Shown here: positions 10,670 to 20,990 of the stretch, in pieces
Layout of the letters: the number at the start of each line of letters is the position of its first letter
Numbering within the stretch: the first letter of the stretch is position 1
NCBI GenBank assembly: GCA_025331565.1
Contig: JAFREQ010000041.1
Coordinates: forward strand, 2,976,001-3,040,000
Direction: 5' to 3'
DNA: 64,000 bases
Origin: Holacanthus passer
Taxonomy: Eukaryota > Chordata > Actinopteri > Pomacanthidae
Program-made: the position numbers and the translations under genes
Notes under the pieces: generated by a model
Told to the model about the DNA's origin: nothing
Databases searched by the model: none
Seen by the model: the letters and a program-made list of their open reading frames with translations, nothing else

Positions 10670-11180
10670 CACCAATTAGTAGCTTGGTTAGCTTAGCTTG
10701 TTAACTGGTTAATTAGCTAGCTAATGAATTAGCCTTGACTGAACCTCAAGTAAGCTGTGCAGTACATTGGTGTGAGGCATCTGTGTAGTGTTTCGATGTG
10801 TGGCCATTGTGTAGGGTCTTTGCATGGAGCTTATACACAGTGTTTTGTAATGGGGCATCTTGCAGTGTTCTTTTCTTGTATGCTCTGGTATTTCTGGACT
10901 GAGGTGTGGTTCTGGGTGTGGGGCTGCGTGTTGGCTGGTCCAGGATGGATTTCTCCTGTGGGAGACAGTGGAGGTTGATCTAATCTAACAGGAACATATA
11001 CTAGTAGCACAGTTATTAAACCGGCATGCATCAAGTCAAAACATAATAGAGAAGTGATAGAATTTGGGGTGATAGTACCTGTGAACAAAAGATTTCTGTG
11101 TGAGGTTGGTAAATATAGGTCCAACATTAGTTAGCTAATGTTTTTCAATGATAATGTTAACTTGCCGTATGGCAATGTAA
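10670..11180 (+). mobile_element. Diverged relative of the hAT element at 2.9-4.0 kb
   Basis: Several blocks appear in the same order as in the intact element. These are a GGTCCAGGA...TTTCTCC block, GGGAGAC-GTGGAGGTTGA, CAGTTATTAAA, AAGTCAAAA-ATAATA, TGTGAGGTTGG and a terminal GTTAGCTAATG stretch. The match to 3180-3380 is by eye and has many substitutions. Neither terminal inverted repeat nor a TSD is visible, so this is an old fragment. Open frames inside it (10757-10978 plus, 10831-11127 minus) are not genes. Confidence 0.55.
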
Positions 11181-11794
11181 CGTTAACAGAGAGGGAAATG
11201 GATACCCTTTCAACAAAACCACCATAGCACATTTAGTTGACAGGTCCCCTCCGTTGGCTACTGTTGTGGTTCCCAATGGGAAGGACCCAACCACAATGGT
11301 ACCCAATCATTGAAAACTGGAAATGCATCATGTATCTGTGTAGGACCCAGATGCCTCCTTCAGAGCCTCTTCACCTGGAATAGAACCTGAAATCAGGTGG
11401 GGCCCTGGCATATTTATTTGAATATACAATTAGTGAACTTTGCATTTATCATCTGGTCGTCATGAGACTTTTGGTCCAGAGACGGTAAAAACCACTGTCA
11501 CATCTAACTAGCGGTACACAAAAATCATCGTTTGGAACATACCTCTGTTCTGGTTTGGTTTGGTTCTCAGTTAAGGGGGAAAATGCAAAAAACTGTTCAT
11601 TGTTAATTAGGAACATTTGTTTAATTATCCAGGTACCTCTGCAGGGTCGCGGGGGCCACCGTGCAGCCCCCATTTGTTTAATTAGGTAAAAAAAAAAAAA
11701 AAAACAGTAACTAGCAGTCAGCGACTCAGCAAGTGTTTCAAATTAAATGAAACATACAAAATAAAATGTATAAAAATATAATGGAAAGAATACT
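11181..11794. other. Unassigned sequence
   Basis: A 16-17 base A run is at about 11687-11703. No gene is recognised. Confidence 0.4.
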
Positions 11795-12000
11795 GCTGTA
11801 AACTACTAAGTTCTCCAATAAATAAAATACTTCTCAAATACGAAAACAAGTGCAGCATTAAGGACAATTTCAGCTTGTAGGCCTGCTGTATTCAGATTTC
11901 TTTTCCAGTATGAAAAGAAAATACTGCTGCAAACAACCAAGTTCTCCAATACATAAAATAATTCTCAAATAAAAGTGCAGCATTAACAGTTTCAATCAAC
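11795..12000. repeat. Imperfect tandem duplication, about 130 bp
   Basis: The block 'actgctgtaaactactaagttctccaat...aagtgcagcatta' at about 11800-11860 recurs at about 11930-11985 with substitutions and a short deletion. The second copy lies inside the hAT relic on the minus strand, so the duplication arose within or beside that relic. Divergence between copies indicates age. Confidence 0.7.
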
Positions 12001-12330
12001 ATTGCTTTTGTCCGTTCTAAAATGTTAGGTAGGGGTTGTTGAAATAATGTCAGGAGCAGGGTTTGCACAGCTCGTTGCTTTTTCCTTGCAGCTGTGATAA
12101 TCACACTAGGATGGTACCTTTTCAAATGCATTTGCAAGTCTGACACGTTGCCAGATGCATAGCCAATCGCTACTGAACAATGTTGGTACACTGCTTTTGT
12201 CAACTTGTCTTTCTCCCTTTACATATTTCACAGGTAAACCGAAGCGATCCCACACTTGTGATTTATATGACAGAGGAGCATCTTCTAGCTCTGGTTTCTT
12301 GTTCCTGTAAGCATTAGCCGTCTCATTCAC
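11892..12330 (-). pseudogene. hAT transposase N-terminus (BED zinc finger), broken
   Basis: Two overlapping minus-strand frames give consecutive parts of one protein. The upstream frame (12330-12106) contains VWDRFGLPVKYVKGERQVDKSS. The downstream frame (12203-11892) continues CSVAIGYASGNVSDLQMHLKRYHP. Spacing of the cysteine and the terminal H-x(4)-H pair, plus the K-RYHPS ending, match the BED zinc finger at the N-terminus of hAT transposases and ZBED-type proteins. A frameshift separates the two halves, and the catalytic RNase-H-like domain is absent. It is a dead relic. It may derive from the autonomous partner of the nearby non-autonomous element, but that link is untested. Confidence 0.7.
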
Positions 12331-15189
12331 CAGCCATCCTCACTGCTATTGCACACACACATTTGTCATCAAGCGTTTTAATTCTGAATGTGGTATATTT
12401 CACACCATGTTGTGCATGCACCTGATGGAAAATGCACTTTTGGAAGGATCATGTAGCTGTGAAAAGATCCCTCACTTGTGCCTCGGCAGACCCACATACA
12501 TCCTGCCCCCCTTATAATTTATAACAGGGCCCAGACAGACACTAATGCATAGATAAAAACCTGCTATACACCATCATATCAGGCCGGCAGTGCTGATTTG
12601 CAACTACACAGCCATCATCTGCTGAGTGCCGTTTTACACAAATAGAACTGTTACGGCTGCCAAATCAATTTTTAAACATAATGTCTGATTATTTAGTCAT
12701 TTCAAAAGTTGCAGGATGCAATGATTATTTTTAGAGTTAGAATAAAACTTTGTGTTTGATTTTTTTAAACATGTAGTGTCAGTTGATTAATTAAACTCAT
12801 GAATACTCATTAAAAGTCCCAGGGTGTAATGAAAAATATTTTGTGTTTCACAGCTTGTACTTTCAAATTATGTAAATAATAAAATTTGTTCTTAAAAAAC
12901 TTATTGTCAAAATCATGGAGAACAGCTGAGAGGACTGAACTTGTACTTTAAAATGTGTATATGTGTAAAGATCCCTCCCACCCAAGTAGTTTTGGGGGAT
13001 GGAGTGACTTCACAAAGCCATGCAAGAAAAAACAATTTCTTTTAATCTAAACAGGAAATTAGTCCACTACCATTAATTCAGTGTCAGCATTGGCCTCACA
13101 AGGTTAAGGATGATTTAAAACAGAAGACCGCAATTTTCAACCCATGAAATGTAGACTTTATAAATTTGGATAGAAATGTCAATACATTGGCATTAGCATT
13201 ATGATAATTAGCATTGATGTAATTCATCACAGTACAGTCATATAATTTACTTTACAGTGTAAAAACATTTTAGTGTGCAGTACCTCTTCGACAAGACCCT
13301 TGTCTGACTCACAGGAAGTAAGCTGTGAGTATAAGCCGGCCGCTGGCCGAATATTTCAGTTGGAATTATCTTCCCCTGTCTGCATGCTGAATTTTGAAGT
13401 CCCCTGCTAAGTGAAACAACAACAACAACATCTGAGCTAGCAGCCTCTGTGATGAAAATAGTAGGTTTTGATGACGATTTGGATCATATAATACAGCAGG
13501 CCTATTTGGTTCTTTTGATAAATGGTTGTAAAGATATACAAAGAATATGTTTGTGATATTTGACATTTAACAGGGACATTCTGGCATGTTTGTCCACTGG
13601 TTATTGAAAACGTTTGGCATATCATCTGCAATGAGCTAACAAGGGTAAGCGCAGAGATTAAGTGAAAATGCCCTGGTTTTGTTGTGTGTGTTTTCTTTTG
13701 CAGGGATTTAGCCATTTTAATGCTTAAGGCCACTTCCGGATGTGCAAATATTCTACTAAAACAAGTCCCCCCCTCAGACACTATTTTACAATGGCATTGT
13801 CCCTACATCCTAGGTTTAGTGGTGCCCAAGAAAATTGTGATGATGATACAGTATGTAGAATGATAATGGGTTAAGCCAGACCTTTCCCCAGCACTGGCAG
13901 CATTCTAAAATGAAGCGTTGAGGTTTGGCTATGTGAGACTAACAAGATGTTGGATACTAAATGTATTTTAATCCCCTTTGTCTATCCTCTGAAAACACTT
14001 ATGAGGAGCCATGTGTAAAACACAAAGGTTTCCACGGATGGCCTGTGGGATGGATACCTTCCTGCTTTGCACAAGTAGTAAGGCTGGCAGCAGTGCTCTC
14101 ATTTCCAGTCAAGTAACATCAAAGTGAGTATAGCTTTTGGAACTGAGGTGGTGTGACATTGGGATGGAGAGCTGCAGTGTCTGTAAGAGGCTGTTTTCAG
14201 GCACCTGCCATAGATGGAAACCATGATAGAAAGGATGACCAAAGAGGACACTGGTGAAGAGATGTCCAGCCCTTTCAGAGTTGAGGATTAATCAGACATC
14301 ATGTCAGAGCACATGATTCATGCCCAGAGGTCAGGTCGAAATGCTAACCAGTCATGCATTTGGCCTGTTTATGCACTATCCGGATCTCCAATCCTTTCCA
14401 TGCATTAGAACATAAGCCTACTCCGTGGCCTTAACAATACACGACTGTGTCATGTCTTAGTCAGATAAATCCACCATCTGCTTTGTGTAATACCACAGAG
14501 CTGAGGACCAGATCAGCTCTCTGATCCATTAGCACCCAGAAAAATAATAGTTAACAAATAGATGAGCATGTGAGGAGATATTACCATACTACTATATTAC
14601 TGTACTGTAATTACTCTGGGTAGTGATGAAGGCTGACAAGTTAAAATTAAAAACACTCAAAGTCATAACACAACATTTCAATGTCAAGCCAAAAAAATGT
14701 GGTTTCGTACCATTTATTTGTCTTTAAAAGTGTTGCGTACATGATGTAAATGGTTGTGCAAATGAAGAAACATTTAATGATTTATTGTTGATCACAGAAA
14801 TGTAGAACTTAGGTTTGCATATTCTAAAGGCCACGCTGTGTAAAACACAGGATATGCTGGGTAAGCAGCACATCAGATGTAATGTAAAACAGGGATAGTA
14901 TTTCCATCAGTCTCTGGACAGTCATCGCTGTCTTTACAGGCATTCAGATGCATTTTATTTTCAGAGAGTACATGGCCATTGAGAACACATGACATGAAAC
15001 TGTCTTCCACAACCTCACCTTGGTAGCAGAGTTTGGCTGTTCCTCACCCAGTTTTAAGCCTCCCACACAGCTGGTTCTGTTTCAGTTAATGACTGTGTTT
15101 CAACCGACATGTGAAATTGATGATCATTTGCACCTGTTTGCTATAACTGGTTGACCATACAGCTGACTATAATCCTACAAAATCCCTGA
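12331..15189. other. Unassigned AT-rich sequence
   Basis: About 2.9 kb without a supported gene. Short frames at 13366-13781 (minus) have no domain. No microsatellite or repeat boundary was recognised. Confidence 0.4.
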
Positions 15190-15600
15190 CTTTGTGCAAA
15201 TGAAGTTCTAGTGTAAGTTCAGCGAGGAAGACAACAATGCTTTCTCGGTCTCAGGCTATTTCTCATCTTTCCTCCTGCGCATGGTAATGCACATTTCCCG
15301 CTGTCAGTGTTGGGGCATCTTTGGAAATCAGCTGTCTCATCAGCTGATCACTTCCATCTAATAGCACAGTGTTACATTCACATCACTAGCCAATCATCTT
15401 TCTGCTCTCTTTCATGCCGTTGATTCGCAGAATCATCAATCACTTCATCACCCATCTGGCTTCACAGTCTCCAGTCGCCACCACCACCAGCAGTGTCAGG
15501 ACTCCGGGGTTTTATCCAGCGACGGCTCGGTCAGTAATTCTTCAATCAAGATGTCTCCCCCAGTCCAAAACACCAAAGACTCTCTGTCAAGTTTCAATAT
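15190..15600 (+). repeat. Unclassified interspersed repeat 'A', copy 1
   Basis: This block recurs at about 57046-57490 in the same orientation. Shared anchors include TGCTTTCTCGGTC, TTTCTCATCTTTCC, CACATTTCCCGCTGTCAGTG, GGAAATCAGCTGT, TAGCACAGTGTTACA, CAGTCGCCACCACCACCAG and ATCCAGCGACGGCTC. Copy 1 lacks about 60 bp present in copy 2. No terminal repeat or TSD could be fixed. The promoter-like, moderately GC-rich nature suggests an LTR or DIRS-type terminal region, but this is a guess. The frame at 15414-15677 lies in the repeat and is not a gene. Confidence 0.75.
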
Positions 15601-17689
15601 ATCATGTCACTTGTGTAATAAATTATCTTTCTTTATTTACTTGTCTCTCCTGGTTGAAGTGTACCTATAAGAACTGATGCTGGTTTGAAAGCGAAGGGTA
15701 GTCATACCAAATATTGATTTGATTTAGATTTTTCTGTTGTTCGCTCACTTATTATTTTGTAAATTGATGAAAATAAACAATTATTATTTATATTTTTGCA
15801 TTTTTAGTTCACAGCATTTTTTCACACCTACCTAAAACTTTTGTACAGTACTGTATGCATGGAAGTATGCTAGTAAGCCAGCAATGTTTGCCTATCAATT
15901 GGGGTCTCAGATCAGAAAATACTTTTATGTCATTCTGGAGGGCAAGCTCAAACAATGTATTTTGTTGTTTAATTTGAAGGACTTGTTGGACAGAACACTG
16001 GCTTTCTGGTAGGCTACGGGTCTAAATGCATAAAATTCTGAAGCAATAATCTGAAGAAATATCTATTATGACAATGGATAATTAAAACGATTTTGATGTT
16101 ATTATCATTAAGTAAGCACAATAAAGGCAATATAATTGAATATTTGCGAGACCTTTGCGGAGAGCTGAAGCCATCCGTTAAATAATTTGAATGGAAGGCA
16201 GGTGTTTGTTAATAGCTGACAGCTCCTTCTGCGGGATGCAGTCTCCCCCGAAGCAGAACAAACAGTTGATAAAAACATTGATGTTTTCATCAGGGAAATG
16301 CGCATGTCTTCACCACTGCTAACTCAGAACAACACAATTAAGAATTGAGGAAGATCTAACTATTTTCCATAGATACACAACACAGTCAAGGAATATACAA
16401 AACATGACTGGTTCGGCCAAAATCAGCATGTTCATCCTCTCTTCTTAACCTGTAGCAGTTCTGAAATAAGTATTTGTATCCTTTACCTTAGTAAACATAG
16501 GAATACCAAATTTACAAATAACCCATTAAATTAATAACAAGAGGACTAATATTGAACATATTTAAAATTATTGGTGGGGATATTAACAGATATACTTTAT
16601 GTGTTTAGAATAAAATATGAAACTTTTTGCAAATGAGAACCATGGAGCTGACAGTACTTTCTGCATATATTTCTCAACACCCTGTAGAAAAACAAAGACA
16701 AAAGAATTAAAACAGCTTTAGAAATCTGGCAAGGGAAGCCATGTCCCACATCTGGTTTTAGAATTACAAGATGTCATTCAAGAGTTGATGTGCATCAACT
16801 GAAGAGCTGCTTATCCACTCATACTGCTGCATACAGCAGGGACAGCTGGTTTAAATCTTAAAGCAGTGGGGGTGGGGCTATACAAAATTTAGGAAATAGC
16901 GATAAAACAGTTTCATTGGGTTGGATGTTGAATTTTGAATACTCGGAAGCCCTTACACATAGAAATATAGACTAAAATGGAATTTAGTTTTACTGATGAT
17001 GGAGATAAAGAGTTACTTGAGAACTAAATACTTGAATTTTGTGGGGTTTCATATCTAATATGTGTGCTGTAACCTTGTACTCTTGTATTTCCATCCAAAA
17101 ATGTGTGGTTTGCTTGTAAGTTGAATTAACCACGTTATCCCTGTTTAATTTTTCTTTTAGAAGCTCCTTGCTACAGGCATATTAAGTGAAGAAGTTATCA
17201 TGTGTTATGCTTTGCCTTTGGAGACAAGCTATCTTTTCAATGAGACACACTTCCCCTGTTTCTTCTGACCAGCAGGTGCAATATGCACATACATACTACA
17301 GGCACAACTACATCTAACATCACATTGTGCCCAGAATTTTATACCATATTTCACCAGGTTACAAGATATATATTGTTTGAGTGGACAGCAACCTCCTAAA
17401 GGCGCTAGGTGCTCAGCCCCTGAAGTTAGAACCAACATTTACTTGTTTATATTGTACATTGTGGTTGGAACTGTGTGTGACAGAAAACACAACAGATGTA
17501 TAAACTTTGAATGAAACTTAATATTAAGTGAAAATGGTTAGAAATCATCTTGAGGTCAGCTGTAAGAGGCTGACAAATTCATGAGCCTTAAAGCAATCAG
17601 ATAAAAAATCTGACAAACTATGTATTTTTCATGTCTCTACATTCAGTTTGAAGGTTTCATATGCAGCGTAAACACTGAATATTTCTTCA
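15601..17689. other. Unassigned sequence
   Basis: About 2.1 kb with no domain-bearing frame on either strand. AT-rich, nothing recognised. Confidence 0.4.
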
Positions 17690-17795
17690 AAGACAGTGAT
17701 GTACCCAAATGCATGTTGGATTTATGTATTTATATGTAACGTGAATTTTCCCACTGAGGGATGAATAAAGGAATATCTTATCTTGTCTTATTTTG
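17690..17795 (+). mobile_element. LINE 3' end fragment (GGGATGAATAAAGGAATATC tail)
   Basis: The text 'cccactgagggatgaataaaggaatatcttatcttg' in pieces is a characteristic fish LINE 3' end, with AATAAA and then a TATCTTATCTTG tail. Reverse-complement versions of the same tail are at 23478-23525 and 47690-47735. Coding sequence is absent. Confidence 0.5.
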
Positions 17796-17879
17796 TTGTA
17801 CTACGAGACAAAAACACAACAGACAATAACAGCCACAATAATACTAATGAATCAAAAACACACTGTATAACAACAACTG

Positions 17880-18786
17880 ACTATTACTGACCATCTGACA
17901 GGCAGACCACATTTTGTCCACAGTGTGTCCAGGTAGCACTCTGTCTGACAAGCTGGTGAATAGCACAGGAGCTCCACAGGGGACTGTTCTGTCTCCATAT
18001 CTGTTCACACTGTACAGCTCTGACTTCCAGTAAAACACTGGGTTGTGCCACTTGCAGAAGTTCTCTGATGACTCTGTAGTGGTTGGGTGTATAAAGGATG
18101 GGCAGGAGGACAAGTACGGAATGCTGGTGGATTATTTTATTAAGTGGTCTGGGAGAAATCACCTGCACCTGAACGTGGCCAAGATCAAGAAGATGGTAAT
18201 TGATTTCAGGAGCAAGAGGACACAGCCCCTGTGTATCCTGGGAGAGGAGGTGGACATGGTGGAGGGCTATATCTTGGTGTCCACATTGACAACAAGCTTG
18301 ACTGGAAGACCAACACTGAAGCTGTATATATAAATGGGATAAGCAGATTCTTTTTCCTGAGGAAGCTGAGATCCTTCAATGTGTACAGCAGAATGTTGGA
18401 AATATTCTACCAGTCAGTCGTGGCCAGTGCCTTGTGCTTTGCTGTAGTCTGCTGGGGAAGCAGCATCTGAACCAGAAACACTAACAGGCTTAACAAACTG
18501 ATTAAAAAGGCTGGTTCAGTTATCAACTGCAAACTGGACACTTCCGAGGCTGTGTTGGAGAGGAGGACACTGGACAAACTGTTATCCATCTGGATAACCC
18601 TGACCACCCTCTCCACCAGCTGCTGGACAGACAACAGTTCTCCAACAGACTGATTCAGCTCCGCTGTCACAAGGACAGATACAGGAAATCTTTCCTGCCA
18701 CAGGCAATAAGACTGTTTAACTCTGCAGCTCAGTCTGACAAAGAACACTCTGGACTCACAATGCTTTAGTTTATTGATAGTTTCAT
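17880..18786 (+). pseudogene. Rex1-type LINE reverse transcriptase, 5'-truncated and frameshifted
   Basis: Translation in several frames recovers the palm and thumb of a LINE reverse transcriptase. It shows the STGAPQGT-type block (as NSTGAPQGT with breaks), HLQKFSDDS, with FSDD in place of the F/YADD catalytic motif as usual in this family, then VVGC, LNVAK and KMVIDFRS. The later part reads FFLRKLRSFNVYSRMLEIFYQSVVASALCFAVVCWGSSI. The copy begins inside the RT domain, so endonuclease and RT fingers are lost, and ends in its own 3' untranslated sequence (TTTATTGATAGTTTC), which also occurs at 22890 and 48385. Frameshifts near 18035 and 18300 and a stop after 'CWGSS' show it is dead. Confidence 0.82.
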
Positions 18787-19055
18787 TTAAAAAAAATTTT
18801 TTTTTTTACCTGTTCTGTACAGCAACTTGGGCAAATAGTGTGATGTTCTAGATGCCCAGTTGTGCCACACAGATTTGCTCTGTCTGAGATACGTCTCCCA
18901 TAGTGTGATTTATATTTTATTTTTAGTTTGTGCGACGACCGGACCAGAACAGGAGGGAAAAGGACAGAGATAAAGAGAGGGGGATGTGGGGACAAGAGAC
19001 AAGAGACAAGAGAGAAGAGAACATAACCACAACAACCACAACTACAACAACAACG
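18787..19055. other. Low-complexity spacer with GACAAGA and CAACAA runs
   Basis: The stretch holds T and A runs at 18788-18808, a GAGACAAGAGACAAG microsatellite-like run at 18988-19018 and a CAA/ACA-rich run at 19022-19055. The solo LTR inserted into the end of the last run. No gene. Confidence 0.55.
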
Positions 19056-19811
19056 TGTCACGCCCTCCACCTCTGGCGCCTGTTAGCGGCACCTCTCCCT
19101 CTCTCGGAGGACGTAGGCACAGCAGGCGGCAAGCAGACAGCTGCGGCGTATCGGTAATCAGCGGAGGCGTGCAGGTGATTGGAGCCAGCTGCACTGATCC
19201 TCCTGATGAACTCTTAAGAAGCATTCAGATCCTGAGTCGACGCCGGACTGTGAACAGTTTCTGTTAGTATTTCGATTCTGCTTCCTATCTAGCCTCCGTA
19301 TGTGCCATGTCTAACTTTCTACCTTCTGTGTTCAGTTTGGATCGCCTGCCTGACGCAGCGCGCCTCCGCTGGTAATCCACTCGCCCACCTGGAACCACAC
19401 GCTGATTCCGCCGGACGCTGCACACCACGAGCCGCCACAGTCACCCGCACCTCTCCGCCGATACCGCCTGCCATCTCCGCCTGCCTGTCTACTGCATCCA
19501 CACTCCCTCTTTAGGTTTTGAGCTAAGTGTTATTGAGCCCTGTCGTATGTCAGTCGGTAATTTGTTTAGAAGTAGTTTGTTTCTGTAGTTTTTACTCCTG
19601 TCTGTCAGTGATAGTTAGTTTGTTTCTGTAGTTTGTACTCCTGTCAGTCAGTGATTAGTAAGTTGATTTAGTTACTCTTTGCTCTGCTACGCCTTGTGTA
19701 GGTTGTATGCTATCTTTGTTGTAAAGTTGTTTTTTTGTAATTAAAACTCCTTTACTGATTTGTCCACTGTGTCTGGTTGTTCTGCTCTTGAGCCTCAGAA
19801 TTGCCGTAACA
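19056..19811 (+). mobile_element. Solo LTR with 5-bp TSD CAACG
   Basis: The element starts TGTCACGCC and ends GCCGTAACA, with CAACG directly repeated at 19051-19055 and 19812-19816. This is the footprint of LTR-element integration. A TTAAGAAG box near 19212 may serve as promoter and an ATTAAA signal lies at 19740-19745, both consistent with plus orientation. An internal imperfect duplication is seen at about 19570-19655 (AGTTTGTTTCTGTAGTTT-TACTCCTGTC twice). No internal region adjoins it. Length (756 bp) and TGT...ACA ends suit Ty3/Gypsy-type LTRs. Short frames across 18930-19514 are not genes. Confidence 0.82.
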
Positions 19812-19989
19812 CAACGACAATGACAACAAGAGTATGGTGAACTTCAACATTCACAGTAAATACCTATCGAAGTAAGAGGTTGTGGAACAAACCGATATAA
19901 TAATTAATGTAACAAAAGTGTAATAGAAAAAATTAAAACAAACAAGCAAAAATAAGAAAAGACAGAATTACAACATCACTAAAGCCAAT

Positions 19990-20075
19990 ACGTACCATGG
20001 GTGTGTATGTGTGTGTGTGCATGTAATGTATGTGTGTGTGCATGTGTGTGTGTATGTGTGTGCATGTGTTTTGTG
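19990..20075. repeat. TG-rich microsatellite
   Basis: Interrupted (TG)n with TATG and CATG units. It leads directly into the thymine-depleted block. Confidence 0.8.
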
Positions 20076-20096
20076 TTTGTCCCTAGAGCCGAGGGT

Positions 20097-20455
20097 TAGT
20101 GGGAGACCACCGCACGCGCTCCCCCATGAACCCACCCCAGCCAGCAGGCATGAACCCCCAGCACCGGAGAGCCCACCAGCCCAAAAGAAGGGATAGGCCC
20201 GGGCAGGGCCCCCAAGTCCACCCCAGCAACCCCTGCCAGGGAGCCCAGCAGGAAGCCACAAGGAGGAGGCCCCAACCGGGGACAGACCGAGAGAGAGACA
20301 AGGCGACGACCAACCCCAAGGCCAGGCCAGAGCCCCCCCAGGAGCAAGCAAAGACCAGGACCCCACCCCCCGCGGGCCCCCACTCCCCCCCCAGCCCCCA
20401 GGCGAGAGACCCACCCGCGCACCAGAAGGGCCAGCCCCCCCGCAATAAACCCTAA
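20097..20455. repeat. Thymine-depleted C/A/G-rich block
   Basis: Over about 350 bp I count only about eight thymines on the plus strand, although the flanks are AT-rich. Runs such as GACCCCACCCCCCGCGGGCCCCC are typical. Frames are open in several phases on both strands (20099-20455 plus, 19968-20445 minus) only because T-containing stop codons are rare on the plus strand. The peptides are proline-, arginine- and glycine-rich and should not be called genes. It ends with AATAAACCCTAACCCTAG, two telomere-like units, just before the inverted L1 piece. It may be part of a LINE untranslated region. Confidence 0.75.
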
Positions 20456-20461
20456 CCCTAG

Positions 20462-20990
20462 CCCTGGAGGTCCAAAATTGACTCCTTCATTTTTTTATTT
20501 TCTTGGGAGAGCTGTCAGACTCCTTCAGTGAGTGATTTCACCGACTCCCAGAGCTCAGCATTCTTGGAAGCGAGACTGGCAACCTGTTACTGGCTGAACT
20601 CTAGGGACTCCCGTAAGGCCTGGAACTCCTTATGCAGAACCTCCACCAGGGCGAGACAGCCATCAAAACCAAGCAACCTTTGGTCGATTGATTTTAGGAT
20701 GTCTCTTATGTCGTTATCTGGTGGAGAGACGGCTCCAGGGGAATCCTCGGTCCGGGTCCTCTTCGGCGTCCTGGAGGACTTCCCCATGACGAAACAGCTG
20801 AAGGACTCTTCGATGTAATCTTCCAGATCTTCAAGCCCCTCCAGGTTTATACTTATCTTCCTCTTTGTCTGTCTTTGTATGCCTCATAGAATTTGCAGAT
20901 TTTAGGTAAACTGTATTTGTTTTTGAGCTATACAATCCGCTTGTATGAATTCCGCACGTCACACGTTCTCGCGATACTACAGCATCTCAC
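20462..20990 (-). pseudogene. Inverted 5' end of an L1 element (5' UTR and ORF1 start)
   Basis: On the minus strand a start codon at 20787 opens a frame MGKSSRTPKRTRTEDSP..., with DILKSIDQRLLGFDG and EVLHKEFQALRESLEF following. After a stop at 20587 the same frame continues with a heptad-like LSQENKKMKESILDLQ segment. A basic N-terminus followed by a coiled coil is the layout of L1 ORF1p, the RNA-binding chaperone of L1 elements. Sequence upstream on the minus strand (20788-20990) would be 5' UTR. It lies head to head with L1 ORF2 on the plus strand beginning at 20991, the usual product of twin priming during target-primed reverse transcription. Confidence 0.6.

Noticed and set aside
19968..20455. 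Long overlapping frames on both strands, up to 148 codons, Pro/Gly/Arg-rich
   Set aside because: They follow from the near absence of thymine on one strand, which removes stop codons. They are not coding evidence.
20443..20460. CCCTAACCCTAG as an interstitial telomere
   Set aside because: Only about two units and better explained as the edge of the C-rich block.
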